From the NCBI RefSeq assembly GCF_001704635.1, contig NZ_MAXF01000038.1, positions 186,001 through 250,000 on the forward strand: DNA of 64,000 bases, read 5' to 3'. Below the pieces are notes generated by a model. The model did no database searches, was not told the DNA's origin, and saw only the letters and a program-made list of their open reading frames with translations. The position numbers and the translations under genes were made by a program. Origin of the DNA: Streptomyces sparsogenes. GTDB taxonomy: Bacteria; Actinomycetota; Actinomycetes; Streptomycetales; Streptomycetaceae. How positions within the stretch are numbered: the first letter of the stretch is position 1; every line of letters starts with the position of its first letter. Below, in pieces: positions 10,112 to 18,444 of this stretch.

Positions 10112-11128
10112 CTACCTGACGCTGAGATCGAGGCGCTGACCAGGGTGAATGAGATCGGGGTCGGCCCCGATGACGGAGTCGTTGGCCTCATACAGCTCGG
10201 GCCACCCTCCGTCCACCTTCTGTTCGTCCGCGATGCCTGACAGGTTGTCACCGGTCCGGACCGTGTAGTCCGCGCGGCCGAGGGGCTGCAGCGGGGTCTT
10301 CGCGCGGTCCGCGTCGTCGCGTGAGGCATGGCGCCCGGAGGGCCGCGCCTGGTCCGCCGCGTCCCCGGACTGCCCCTCCCGGGCGTCGGGCGCGCCGCGG
10401 TGGCGGCCGGTGGGGGCGGAGGAGCCCTCGTCCGCGCCCGGCGCGTCGCGGTCCGGGGGCGGCGTCTGGTGCGACGCGCCGCCCGAACCGGCGGAGGAGT
10501 CGCCGGAGGTGTCGTCGGACGCGCCGCCGGAGGTGCCGGCCGACGAGCCGCCGGACTCGTCGTCGGACGGGGCGGAATCCGACGCTCCGGCCTTGTCGGA
10601 CGTATCGGATTCTCCCGAGGTGTCCGGCGTACCGGCCTTATCGGATCGGCCGGAACTATCGGACGATTCGCCCGTGGTGGGGTCGTCGGTGCCCGTCGAC
10701 TCCTTCGACTCGGGCGTCCCGGTGGAGCCGGGGGTCACCTCGAGCGCGTCGCCGAGGTCGGCGAGCCCGGCGCTCAGCGCGCAGCTCGGCCAGGCGTCGG
10801 GGCCGCGGTCGGCGAGGATCGCCTGGGCGACGGCTATCTGCTGGGAGCGGCTGGCGAGGTCGGGGCGCGGGGCGTACCGCTGACCGCCGTACTTCTTCCA
10901 CATGTCCAAGGTGATCTGGAGACCGCCGTAGAAGCCGTTGCCCTCGTTGGCGCTCCACATCCCGCCGCTCTCGCACTCGGCCACGCGGTCCCACGTCTGG
11001 ACCTCCGCGGCCTGGGCGCCGACGGCGCCGAAGAGCGGCATGGCGATGCCGGCGCCGGTCACCCCCGCCGCGACCACGATTGCCGGAGCCTGACGGGGGC
11101 GGCGGTGTCGACCGTTCCCGGAGCGCAT
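10112..11128 (-). CDS. Second secreted Rpf-like transglycosylase with Ser/Asp-rich linker and LysM
   Basis: A 338-residue paralogue of the neighbouring Rpf-like protein. It has a signal peptide (to about QAAEV, residue ~42) and an Rpf domain with WDRVAECESGGMWSANEGNG (catalytic Glu in CESGG; WPSCA Cys). A long low-complexity linker of about 150 residues is rich in Ser, Asp, Gly and Thr. A C-terminal LysM domain runs from YTVRTGDNLSGIADEQ to IHPGQRLDL. The linker is five times longer than in the paralogue and could span a thick wall. The start at 11128 has GAGAGG 7 nt upstream. Unlike its neighbour it has a short leader with no riboswitch. Confidence 0.88.
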   Translation of the reverse strand: MRSGNGRHRRPRQAPAIVVAAGVTGAGIAMPLFGAVGAQAAEVQTWDRVAECESGGMWSANEGNGFYGGLQITLDMWKKYGGQRYAPRPDLASRSQQIAVAQAILADRGPDAWPSCALSAGLADLGDALEVTPGSTGTPESKESTGTDDPTTGESSDSSGRSDKAGTPDTSGESDTSDKAGASDSAPSDDESGGSSAGTSGGASDDTSGDSSAGSGGASHQTPPPDRDAPGADEGSSAPTGRHRGAPDAREGQSGDAADQARPSGRHASRDDADRAKTPLQPLGRADYTVRTGDNLSGIADEQKVDGGWPELYEANDSVIGADPDLIHPGQRLDLSVR

Positions 11129-11165
11129 GCGTTTGCCTCTCGTGTGGGGGCTGAGTCGTCGGTCG

Positions 11166-11194
11166 AACATAGCGACGTCACACGATCATCACAA
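11166..11194 (-). promoter_or_regulatory. Sigma70-like promoter for second rpf-like gene
   Basis: TTGTGA (11189-11194), a 17-bp spacer and TATGTT (11166-11171) on the minus strand, about 40 bp upstream of the start codon. Confidence 0.6.
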
Positions 11195-11268
11195 GCAGAT
11201 GTATCCCAGGTCACGCGGCGGTCACACGCCTGAGGTTATGTCACTTCCGCCCCGATTTCCGGCCGTTG

Positions 11269-12564
11269 TCAGGCCCCCGTCCCGCCGCCCGTCGCGGTGC
11301 TCGGATCCCAGGTCACGGGCAGCTCACGCAGCCCGCGCATGATCAGGCCGCCGCGCCGGCGCACCTCCTGCGGCTCCACCGCGAGCCGCAGGTCCGGCAG
11401 GCGCCGCAGCAGGGTGCCGATGGCGGTCCGGGCCTCGAGGCGGGCCAGCGGCGCGCCCAGACAGTAATGGATGCCGTGGCCGTAGCCGAGGTGCTGGTTG
11501 TCGGCGCGGGAGAGGTCGAGCACATCGGGCGCCGCAAAGCGCTCGGGGTCGCGGTCGGCCGCGGCCAGCACCACCAGCACCGGGTCGCCCACGGCGACGC
11601 GCTGCCCGCCGATCACCACGGGTTCGGTGGCGAACCGCCAGGTGGCGATCTCCACCGGGCCGTCGTAGCGGAGCAGTTCCTCGACGCCGGTCGCCAGCAG
11701 CCCCTCGTCCCCTTCTTTGAGGGACCGCCGAAGCCGGTCGCACTGGACGGGGTCGCGCAGCAGCGCGTAGACGCCGTTGCCGATCAGATTGACGGTGGTC
11801 TCGAAGCCGGCGAACAAGAGGATGAAGGCCATCGCGGCGGCCTCGTTCTCGGTGAGGTGCTCGCCGTGGTCGCTGGCGCGGATCAGCCCGGAGATCAGAT
11901 CGACGGACTGCTCGCCGTCCCCCCGGCCCAGCGACTCCCGCTTGCGGTGGATGAGGTCGGCGAGATAGGCGCGGATCCGCTTCACCGCCCGGGCCACCCC
12001 GCCGCGCGGACCGCCGCCGTGACGGATCATCATCCCGGCCCAGTCGCGGAAGTCGTCCTGGTCCTCGCGCGGTACGCCGAGCAGGTCGCAGATGGCGTAG
12101 ATGGGCAGCGGAAAGGCGAACTCGTGGATCAGGTCGGCCTGCCCCCGGGAGCCGAAGCCGTCGATGAGGCGGTCGGTCAACTCCTGGACGCGCGGCGCGA
12201 ACGCGGCCACGCGGCGCGGGGTGAACGCCTTGGACACCAGCCGCCGCAGCCGGGTGTGGTCGGGCGGGTCGATGTTCAGCAGATGCGTCACCAGATCCGC
12301 GCTGTGCTCGCCCGGGATGCCCACCTTGCCCTTGGCGTGCGCGGCCTCGCTGTGGTGGGCCGGATTCTTCGACAGCCGGGGGTCGGCGAGCGCGGCCCGG
12401 GCATCCGCGTACCGGGTCACCAGCCAGGCCTCGACACCGCTGGGCAGAGTCGTGCGGTGGACGGGTTCGTGCTCCCGCAGCCAGGCGTACGCGGGATACG
12501 GATCGGCGGCGAACTCCCAGCTGAAAAGCGTGGGCGAGCAGGCGGGGCGGGGCTGGTCTGACAC
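11269..12564 (-). CDS. Cytochrome P450, CYP107 family (CYP107U-like)
   Basis: A 431-residue soluble bacterial P450. The oxygen-binding I-helix motif is LLFAGFETTVN, the K-helix ExxR is EELLRYDGP, and the haem-cysteine loop is GYGHGIHYCLGAPLARLEA. All canonical catalytic features are intact. It lies beside the rpf pair as CYP107U1 does in S. coelicolor, a P450 reported to matter for sporulation; the substrate is unknown. The GTG start at 12564 follows a run of G and gives VSDQPRPACS. The frame stays open to 12696, but that extension is unlike P450 N-termini. Confidence 0.9.
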   Translation of the reverse strand: MSDQPRPACSPTLFSWEFAADPYPAYAWLREHEPVHRTTLPSGVEAWLVTRYADARAALADPRLSKNPAHHSEAAHAKGKVGIPGEHSADLVTHLLNIDPPDHTRLRRLVSKAFTPRRVAAFAPRVQELTDRLIDGFGSRGQADLIHEFAFPLPIYAICDLLGVPREDQDDFRDWAGMMIRHGGGPRGGVARAVKRIRAYLADLIHRKRESLGRGDGEQSVDLISGLIRASDHGEHLTENEAAAMAFILLFAGFETTVNLIGNGVYALLRDPVQCDRLRRSLKEGDEGLLATGVEELLRYDGPVEIATWRFATEPVVIGGQRVAVGDPVLVVLAAADRDPERFAAPDVLDLSRADNQHLGYGHGIHYCLGAPLARLEARTAIGTLLRRLPDLRLAVEPQEVRRRGGLIMRGLRELPVTWDPSTATGGGTGA

Positions 12565-12974
12565 CCCCCGACGATACCGGCCGAAGCGGGACAGTCCGTC
12601 CGCCCGTATTCCTCCGGGATTCCCTGGAAAAAAGCGCATAAAAACCGGGCCGATTTCACATGTGTGTGCGAATACCGGGTCACGCGCGCTCAGCACCGGG
12701 TAATTGGCCGATATCAGACCGCCACCGCGGGAGCGCGCGGGGCCCGGCCGCGCACGCCCCCGCGATGCGCTGCCGCACTCGTCCGCGCCGCCGAACAGGC
12801 GGGAGAAGACATGTGGCTGAATCGGCGTCAGGCCCCCGAATGGGACACAGGCACATGCACGGGGGCCCCTGACCCTGGTGATACGATCACCGCGCTTGCC
12901 AGGCGAGCCATGGGCGCGTAGACACGCGGCGATCCGGCAAAAAGCCGAAAAGGGTCATCACTCTGAGGAGCATT
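12565..12974. other. Intergenic region between P450 and conservon
   Basis: About 600 bp without a long gene, up to 13170. The part next to the P450 (12610-12720) is relatively AT-rich and probably holds its promoter. A small palindrome, GGTGAT-ACG-ATCACC, lies at 12877-12891, upstream of a 36-codon ORF described separately. Nothing else convincing was seen. Confidence 0.5.
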
Positions 12975-13085
12975 ATGCCGCCAGTCGGGCATCTGGAGCC
13001 GATCCGGCAGACCGACGCCCCCGCGCTGGCGCCGTGGAGACGAGTGCGATGCCCTCGGACCGAGCGGGCACCGTCCGGGCGCTGA
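12975..13085 (+). CDS. Possible 36-residue leader ORF upstream of the conservon
   Basis: A short ORF, MPPVGHLEPIRQT and onward, ending in TGA at 13083-13085. GAGGAG ends 4 nt before its ATG, which is a better ribosome-binding site than that of cvnA, 85 bp downstream. It may be a true small protein, a leader peptide or chance. It has no recognisable domain and is rich in Arg and Pro. Confidence 0.3.
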   Translation: MPPVGHLEPIRQTDAPALAPWRRVRCPRTERAPSGR

Positions 13086-13170
13086 CTCGCCGCCGTCCCG
13101 ATGACAATCCGGAACGCACCGTACGAAACCCTTTCAGTCCCTGGCGGTCTAGTCGCTTAAAGAGAGTCTC

Positions 13171-14292
13171 ATGACGCATTACATACAGGATCCAGCGCTC
13201 TGGGCTCTGATCGTTGGTACGCCTCTCGCCGCAACCGCCATATTTCGCGGGAGAAAGGCACGTACAAAACTCCTCAACGAGAAGACCGAGCTGCAGAACC
13301 GCTACACCGAGCTCGAGAGCAGCTATTCGGCGGCGGTGCAGGAAGCCCATGACCGCGCGGAAGAGGCCACCAAGAGCGCGCTGAAGTCCGCCATGCGGAC
13401 GCTGCAGGGTCTCGCCAACGAGCAGCAGCTGGCGATCTCCAAGACGCAGGAGAAGTACGGGGAGCACCACATGCTCCAGGACCTCCTCGAGATCGACCAC
13501 ATGAACTCGCAGTTCGGCCGGCGTGCCCAGTCCATCGCCGTGCTCTGTGACGGCTGGCTGGGCCGCCAGCGCTCCGTTGCCTCGGTGTACGACGTGGTCC
13601 GCAGCGCCAAGGGGCGCATCCGTCACTACACCCGCGTCGAGATCCGCTCCCAGTCCAACTTCGCGGTGGTCAGCCGCGCCGTGGAGCCGGTCGCGCTGGC
13701 GCTGGCCGAGCTGCTGGACAACGCCACCAGCTACTCGGCGCCGGATTCGCCGATCGACATCACGATCCGCACCGTGCCCAAGGGCGTCTGCATCATCATC
13801 GACGACGCCGGTGTCGGTATGAACGAGGAAGAGAAGAACAGGGCCGACCAGCTCCTGTCTTCCAATCGCGCGTCGGGCGTCACAGGCCTCGGAAACCCCC
13901 CGCAGTTCGGTTTCGCGGTCATCGGTGTGCTCGCCGCCCGCTATGGCTTCACTGTCTCCGTGGATTCGGCCTCTCCCTACGGTGGTGTGCGCGCGGTGGT
14001 ACTTCTGCCCGAGGACCTTCTGACCAACATGCCCGAGCCGGAGGAGCCGCCGGCGGTCGCCTCGCCCGCCGCCCGGACCCACCGCGAGGAGGCTCCCACC
14101 GAGGCCTCCACCCCCGGGGGACTGCCCAAACGCCGGCGCAAGGGCTCGATCTCCATCGTGCCCACCGCGGACTTCACGCCCGCCCCGGCCCGGTCGAGTG
14201 AGGAAACCGCCTCGATCATGGGCGCCTTCCAGCGCGGCACTCAGTCAGGCCGCTCCGCAAACCCGAGCAGGGAAGGGCACGATCTTTCGTGA
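13171..14292 (+). CDS. cvnA: Conservon sensor-kinase-like protein CvnA
   Basis: A 373-residue histidine-kinase-like protein with a single N-terminal membrane segment (residues ~9-27) and no large extracellular sensor domain. A coiled-coil region (30-80) follows, then a DHp-like helix containing LLEIDHMNSQFGRR. The HATPase domain has N-box LAELLDNATSYSAP, DDAGVGM and FGFAVIGVLAARYG. The C-terminal ~80 residues are a disordered Pro/Ala/Ser tail with a RRRKGSISIV motif. Conservons work as membrane complexes resembling eukaryotic G-protein systems, with CvnA as putative guanine-exchange or input component. Its stop overlaps the start of cvnB. Confidence 0.93.
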   Translation: MTHYIQDPALWALIVGTPLAATAIFRGRKARTKLLNEKTELQNRYTELESSYSAAVQEAHDRAEEATKSALKSAMRTLQGLANEQQLAISKTQEKYGEHHMLQDLLEIDHMNSQFGRRAQSIAVLCDGWLGRQRSVASVYDVVRSAKGRIRHYTRVEIRSQSNFAVVSRAVEPVALALAELLDNATSYSAPDSPIDITIRTVPKGVCIIIDDAGVGMNEEEKNRADQLLSSNRASGVTGLGNPPQFGFAVIGVLAARYGFTVSVDSASPYGGVRAVVLLPEDLLTNMPEPEEPPAVASPAARTHREEAPTEASTPGGLPKRRRKGSISIVPTADFTPAPARSSEETASIMGAFQRGTQSGRSANPSREGHDLS

Positions 14293-14690
14293 ACAACGAT
14301 CTGTCATGGATGCTTGAGAGCGCCCTGGAGGTACCGGGCGCCCGTCATGCACTCCTGGTCTCCGCCGACGGTCTGCTGATGGCCCGCTCCAGCAAGGTCC
14401 AGAAGGACGAGGCGGACTCGATCGCCGCGGCGATGAGCGGCATCCAGTCGCTGAGCCGCACGATGTCCAGCTTCTGCGGCGACCCCCGGATGGCCTGGCG
14501 CCAGACGCTGGTGGAGTTCGACGGCGGCTGGGTCTTCCTCATCTCCGCCGGCGAGGGCGCCTACCTGGCCGTCTCGTCCGCCCCCGACGTCGACATGGCG
14601 GACATCACCTTCCGGATGCAGCAACTTGTCGGCCAGCTCGGCAAGGCCCTCAGCACTCCGCCTCGAGAGAACACAAGTATTCAGGCATGA
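14289..14690 (+). CDS. cvnB: Conservon roadblock/LC7 protein CvnB
   Basis: A 133-residue roadblock/LC7-family protein. This family includes GTPase-activating partners of small Ras-like GTPases such as MglB. The core reads LVSADGLLMARSS, then SIAAAMSGIQSLS and VFLISAGEGAYLAVSS. The GTG start overlaps the cvnA stop (GTGA) and its own stop overlaps cvnC, so translation is probably coupled. It is expected to bind and regulate CvnD. Confidence 0.95.
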   Translation: MNNDLSWMLESALEVPGARHALLVSADGLLMARSSKVQKDEADSIAAAMSGIQSLSRTMSSFCGDPRMAWRQTLVEFDGGWVFLISAGEGAYLAVSSAPDVDMADITFRMQQLVGQLGKALSTPPRENTSIQA

Positions 14691-15058
14691 TTACACCGGG
14701 TGAGCAAGAGCCAGAGGCCGCGCCCTTAGTGCGACCGTACGTCATCACCAACGGTCGCGGGTTGCCGGACAATGACCAGTTCAATCTCATCACTCTGGTC
14801 ACCACCTCCGAAAAGCGGCCGCCAAGCCATTACGACCCGGAGAAGCGCCGCCTGCTGGACCTGTGCGGCGGAGGCTACCTCTCGGTCGCCGAAATAGCGG
14901 GACACCTGGGACTCCCCATCGGCATCGTGAAGGTCCTGCTGTCCGACCTCGCCTCGGACGGCTATGTCATCACGCGCGCCCCGGCACCCCCCGCTCAACT
15001 CGTGGACGTATCGGTCCTTCAGGAGGTGCTGGATGGTCTCCAGGCCCGCTTCGGATGA
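14687..15058 (+). CDS. cvnC: Conservon DUF742 protein CvnC
   Basis: A 123-residue DUF742 protein. It starts with LVRPYVITNGR and continues LLDLCGGGYLSVAEIAGHLG. The latter resembles a winged-helix DNA-binding fold (LPIGIVKVLLSDLASDGYV), as is usual for CvnC. ATGA overlaps with cvnB, and its last 26 bases overlap cvnD. It is a required middle component of the conservon complex; its biochemical role is not settled. Confidence 0.94.
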   Translation: MITPGEQEPEAAPLVRPYVITNGRGLPDNDQFNLITLVTTSEKRPPSHYDPEKRRLLDLCGGGYLSVAEIAGHLGLPIGIVKVLLSDLASDGYVITRAPAPPAQLVDVSVLQEVLDGLQARFG

Positions 15059-15623
15059 GGACGTCTATCTGCGCAACGATGTGCAGATAGCCGCCAAGAT
15101 CCTGGTGGTGGGACATTTCGCGGTGGGCAAGACGACCTTCATCGGCACCATGTCGGAGATTCCCCCGCTGCGCACCGAGGAAACCATGACCCAGGCCGCG
15201 GCTCACGTCGACGATCTGCACGGGGTCCGCGGCAAGACCACGACCACCGTGGCCATGGACTTCGGTCGGCTCACCCTCAGCGACCGGCTCGTCCTGTATC
15301 TGTTCGGCACCCCGGGACAGCAGCGCTTCGTACAGGTCTGGGAGGACATGACCCGCGGCGCCCTCGGGGCGCTGGTGCTGGTCGACCCCGAGCGCCTCAA
15401 GGAATCCTTCGACGTCATCGACCTGGTCGAGCAGTACGGGCTCCCCTACGCGATATCCGTCAACCACTTCGACGGCACGCCGGTCCGCCCGGAGGAGGAG
15501 CTGCGTGAAGCTCTCGACCTGCTTCCGGAGACCCCCGTTGTCACCTGTGACGCGCGCGACGAGAAGTCGTCGGCCAACGCGCTGATCACGCTGGTGCGCT
15601 ATCTGCAGGACCGTGCCCGCTAG
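15033..15623 (+). CDS. cvnD: Conservon Ras-like GTPase CvnD
   Basis: A 196-residue small GTPase. The P-loop is VGHFAVGKTTF, switch II carries LFGTPGQQRF, and the base-specificity motif is NHFD in place of NKxD, as in other CvnD proteins. The ATG at 15033 has AGGAGG six nt upstream and lies inside cvnC, so coupling is tight. CvnD proteins bind and hydrolyse GTP and are thought to be the output switch of the conservon. The following P450 begins 8 bp after its stop, so the P450 probably belongs to the same transcript. Confidence 0.95.
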   Translation: MVSRPASDEDVYLRNDVQIAAKILVVGHFAVGKTTFIGTMSEIPPLRTEETMTQAAAHVDDLHGVRGKTTTTVAMDFGRLTLSDRLVLYLFGTPGQQRFVQVWEDMTRGALGALVLVDPERLKESFDVIDLVEQYGLPYAISVNHFDGTPVRPEEELREALDLLPETPVVTCDARDEKSSANALITLVRYLQDRAR

Positions 15624-15631
15624 GAGCAAGC

Positions 15632-17014
15632 ATGAACAACCATGGGGCCTTCCCCGAACCACCACCCGGTTGCCCCGCTCACAACAGCGGTCGGCGGGTG
15701 CCGATGTACGGGCCGGAGTTCGCGGCCGACCCGCAGGCGTTCTACACCCATATGCGCCACTACGGGACTACCGCGCCGGTCGAGCTGGCCCCCGGCGTGG
15801 ACGCCACCCTCGTCACGGACTACTCGGCGGCTCTCCAACTGCTGCAGAACCCCGACACGTTCCGGAAGGACTCGCGCCGCTGGCGCGACCTCAACGAGGG
15901 CAAGGTGGCGCCGAACAACCCGGTGCTGCCCATGTTGGCCTACCGGCCGAACGCCCTGTTCACCGATGGCGCGGAGCACATGCGCCTGCGCCAGGCGGTG
16001 ACGGACAGCCTCGCCGGCGTGGACGCGCACTGGCTGAGCCGCCAGGTGGAGCGGGTCTCCTCGTTCCTGATCAGCCAGTTCAGCGCCCTCGGCGAGGCGG
16101 ACCTGCTCAACGACTACGCCAAGATGCTGCCGCTGCTGGTGTTCAACGAGCTCTTCGGCTGCTCGCCCTCCATCGGTGACCGGCTGGCCTACGGCACCTC
16201 GGGCATCTTCGACGCCAGCATGGACGCCGAGAAGGCCAACGAGGAGCTCTCCCAGGCACTGATCGAGCTGGTCGCCCTCAAGCGGCGGCAGCCGGGCGAC
16301 GACGTCACCTCACGGCTGATGGCCCACCCGGCCAAGCTGTCCGACGAGGAGATGATCCATCAGCTCGTGATGCTCATCAGCGCGGGCACCGAACCCCAGC
16401 GGAACCTCATCGCCAACGGCCTGTACCTGCTGCTGTGCGACGAGAAGCACGCGGGTGGCCACCAGGCCGGCGGGCTGCTGGTCGAGGACGTCATCGACGA
16501 TGTGCTGTGGAACAGCCCGCCGATGGCCAACTACGCCCCGCACTACCCGGTGTGCGACGTCGACCTCGGCGGCAATGTGCTGAAGGCCGGTGACCTGGTG
16601 CTGATCAGCTTCGCGGCCGCCAACACCGACCCGACGCTGTCCTCCGCGCGTCAGGTCCTCAGCAAGCGCGCGCACCTCGCCTGGAGCGCCGGGCCGCACG
16701 CCTGCCCGGCCAAGGACTCCGCGCAGCTCATCGCGGTCGGGGCGATCGAGAACCTGCTCAACCAGCTCCCGGACGTCGAACTGGCCGTGCCGGTGGAGAG
16801 CCTGACCTGGCGCCCCGGCCCGTTCCACCGGGCGCTCACCTCGCTTCCCGCCCGGTTCGCCCCGGTCCGTGCGCGACAGGCGCCGACCATGGCCGCCACC
16901 GCTCCCGCGGCGGGCGCCGCGACCACCGCCGGGGCCACCCCCCAGCCGCGCCCCCACGCCAAGCCTCAGAGGAACAGCATGTGGAGCTCCTTCCTCTCCT
17001 GGTGGAAGTCGTGA
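15632..17014 (+). CDS. CYP157-like cytochrome P450 lacking the ExxR motif
   Basis: A 460-residue P450 co-transcribed with the conservon. The haem loop SAGPHACPAKDSAQ keeps the cysteine ligand, and the I-helix reads MLISAGTEPQRN. The K-helix, where nearly all P450s have ExxR, reads VIDDVLWNSPP, with Asp and Trp replacing Glu and Arg. This is the hallmark of the CYP157 family, reported in S. coelicolor. After the fold, a Pro/Ala/Thr-rich linker of about 50 residues ends in MWSSFLSWWKS, a tail similar to that of the P450 at 40.5-42.0 kb. ATG at 15632 follows AGGAGC. Confidence 0.9.
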   Translation: MNNHGAFPEPPPGCPAHNSGRRVPMYGPEFAADPQAFYTHMRHYGTTAPVELAPGVDATLVTDYSAALQLLQNPDTFRKDSRRWRDLNEGKVAPNNPVLPMLAYRPNALFTDGAEHMRLRQAVTDSLAGVDAHWLSRQVERVSSFLISQFSALGEADLLNDYAKMLPLLVFNELFGCSPSIGDRLAYGTSGIFDASMDAEKANEELSQALIELVALKRRQPGDDVTSRLMAHPAKLSDEEMIHQLVMLISAGTEPQRNLIANGLYLLLCDEKHAGGHQAGGLLVEDVIDDVLWNSPPMANYAPHYPVCDVDLGGNVLKAGDLVLISFAAANTDPTLSSARQVLSKRAHLAWSAGPHACPAKDSAQLIAVGAIENLLNQLPDVELAVPVESLTWRPGPFHRALTSLPARFAPVRARQAPTMAATAPAAGAATTAGATPQPRPHAKPQRNSMWSSFLSWWKS

Positions 17015-17165
17015 TCTTGCCCACAATTCGAACCAGTTTCCGTATGAATGGATGTTCAATCATGCGGGTAGGACGTATCGCGAATTCCCGCGTACTGCTG
17101 CGTTCCAACCATTTACGCGGCTTAATGTGACCCCTACCGGGGTATTTTGGACAGAAGGAGTGGTT
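17015..17165 (+). promoter_or_regulatory. Spacer between the two conservon P450 genes with small hairpin
   Basis: This 151-bp spacer is AT-richer than its surroundings and breaks an otherwise overlapping operon. It holds a 5-bp stem, ACCCC-TACC-GGGGT, at 17130-17143 followed by ATTTT. That could be a weak terminator or attenuator before the GAAGGAG ribosome-binding site of the second P450. Confidence 0.35.
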
Positions 17166-18422
17166 GTGGAACCTACCGCCGCCGGCACCCTCGTTGACCG
17201 ACGCTCCATGGTTTCACTCATATCCCGTCTACGATCCTCCAAGGGGCAAGCGAACCCCTACCCCATCTACGCCGAACTCAGGGCGATGGGCGATGTCGTA
17301 CCCGCACCCTGGAACGGCTACCTGCTGCTGTCCCACGACCTGTGCGACCAGGTCCTGCGCAGCAGGGCATGGGCCACCTTCGATGCCGAGTGGCGGGCGC
17401 GCCAAGGCGACGCGAGTCGCTGGACCGCGCCCGCCGCCATTCAATTGAGTAAAACCCTCCAGGGGCTCAATCCCCCGGTACACACCCGGCAGCGGCGCTC
17501 CCTCGGGAATGTATTCGACCGCAATACGCTGACCAATCTTCAGCCCTTTGTCGAGCGCACCGTCGAAAAACTCCTCGACCGACTTTCCGAGCACATGCGC
17601 AGCGCCGGTGAAGCGGATTTCGCCACCCTGGTCGGTGAAGAACTCCCGGTGGCCACTATCAGCCATTGGCTGAATCTCCCCCCTGCGGATCACGCCTTGC
17701 TCAGGGATCTCACCCACGGCCAGGCATATGCCCAGGAACTCCTTCCCTCCGCGAGTCAGCTGGCCCAGGCCAACACCGCCGCGCAAGGTCTGCGCGACTA
17801 CTTCACCGCGCTGGTCGCGGAGCGCAGGCGGTCCCTCGGCGACGACCCGCTGTCGCGCTGGATACGCACCTGGGACGAGCTGGAGCCGGACCGGGAAGAG
17901 GCTGACGAAACGCTTTACCACCTGGTCATGTTCATCGTCATCGCCTCGCTCGAGACAACCTCCACCCTGCTGTCCAACATGGTGCGGCTGCTCGACCAGC
18001 ACCCCCGGCAGCGCGCCTGGCTGCTGGACCACCCCGAGGCGACGCCCAACGCCGTCGAAGAGGTGCTGCGTTACGATCCCCCCATTCATCTGACCACTCG
18101 GGTCGCCACGGAGGACACGGTTCTCTCCGGAGTTCACATAGCCAGGGACGAGGTAGTACACGTCATGATCGCGGCCGCCAATCATGACCCGGCGCAATTC
18201 GCCGACCCGGACACCTTCGATATCGGGCGCACGGCGAGCCACCTCGGTTTCGGCGGCGGGATTCACTACTGCCTCGGGGCGGCGCTCGCCCGGGTCGAGG
18301 CGATCGCACTGCTCCAGGGCCTCAATCGCCGCTTTCCCACCCTGCGCGTCACCACACCGCCCCTCTGGGAACCCCGCATGGCCTTCCGCCGCCTCACCGC
18401 CCTGTATGTCGCCGAGCGCTGA
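17166..18422 (+). CDS. Conservon-associated cytochrome P450 (CYP154-like)
   Basis: A 418-residue P450 with canonical motifs: I-helix VIASLETTSTLL, ExxR as EEVLRYDPP and haem loop GFGGGIHYCLGAALARVEA. It is therefore a better candidate for a catalytically normal enzyme than the neighbouring CYP157-like protein. Pairs of CYP157 with a CYP154 or similar P450 are known beside conservons. I use the GTG at 17166, with GAAGGAG 5 nt upstream. The frame extends further upstream only through non-P450 sequence. The downstream hydratase starts 22 bp after its stop, suggesting one transcript. Confidence 0.9.
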   Translation: MEPTAAGTLVDRRSMVSLISRLRSSKGQANPYPIYAELRAMGDVVPAPWNGYLLLSHDLCDQVLRSRAWATFDAEWRARQGDASRWTAPAAIQLSKTLQGLNPPVHTRQRRSLGNVFDRNTLTNLQPFVERTVEKLLDRLSEHMRSAGEADFATLVGEELPVATISHWLNLPPADHALLRDLTHGQAYAQELLPSASQLAQANTAAQGLRDYFTALVAERRRSLGDDPLSRWIRTWDELEPDREEADETLYHLVMFIVIASLETTSTLLSNMVRLLDQHPRQRAWLLDHPEATPNAVEEVLRYDPPIHLTTRVATEDTVLSGVHIARDEVVHVMIAAANHDPAQFADPDTFDIGRTASHLGFGGGIHYCLGAALARVEAIALLQGLNRRFPTLRVTTPPLWEPRMAFRRLTALYVAER

Positions 18423-18444
18423 GCAGCGGGAAGAGGTCAACCGC

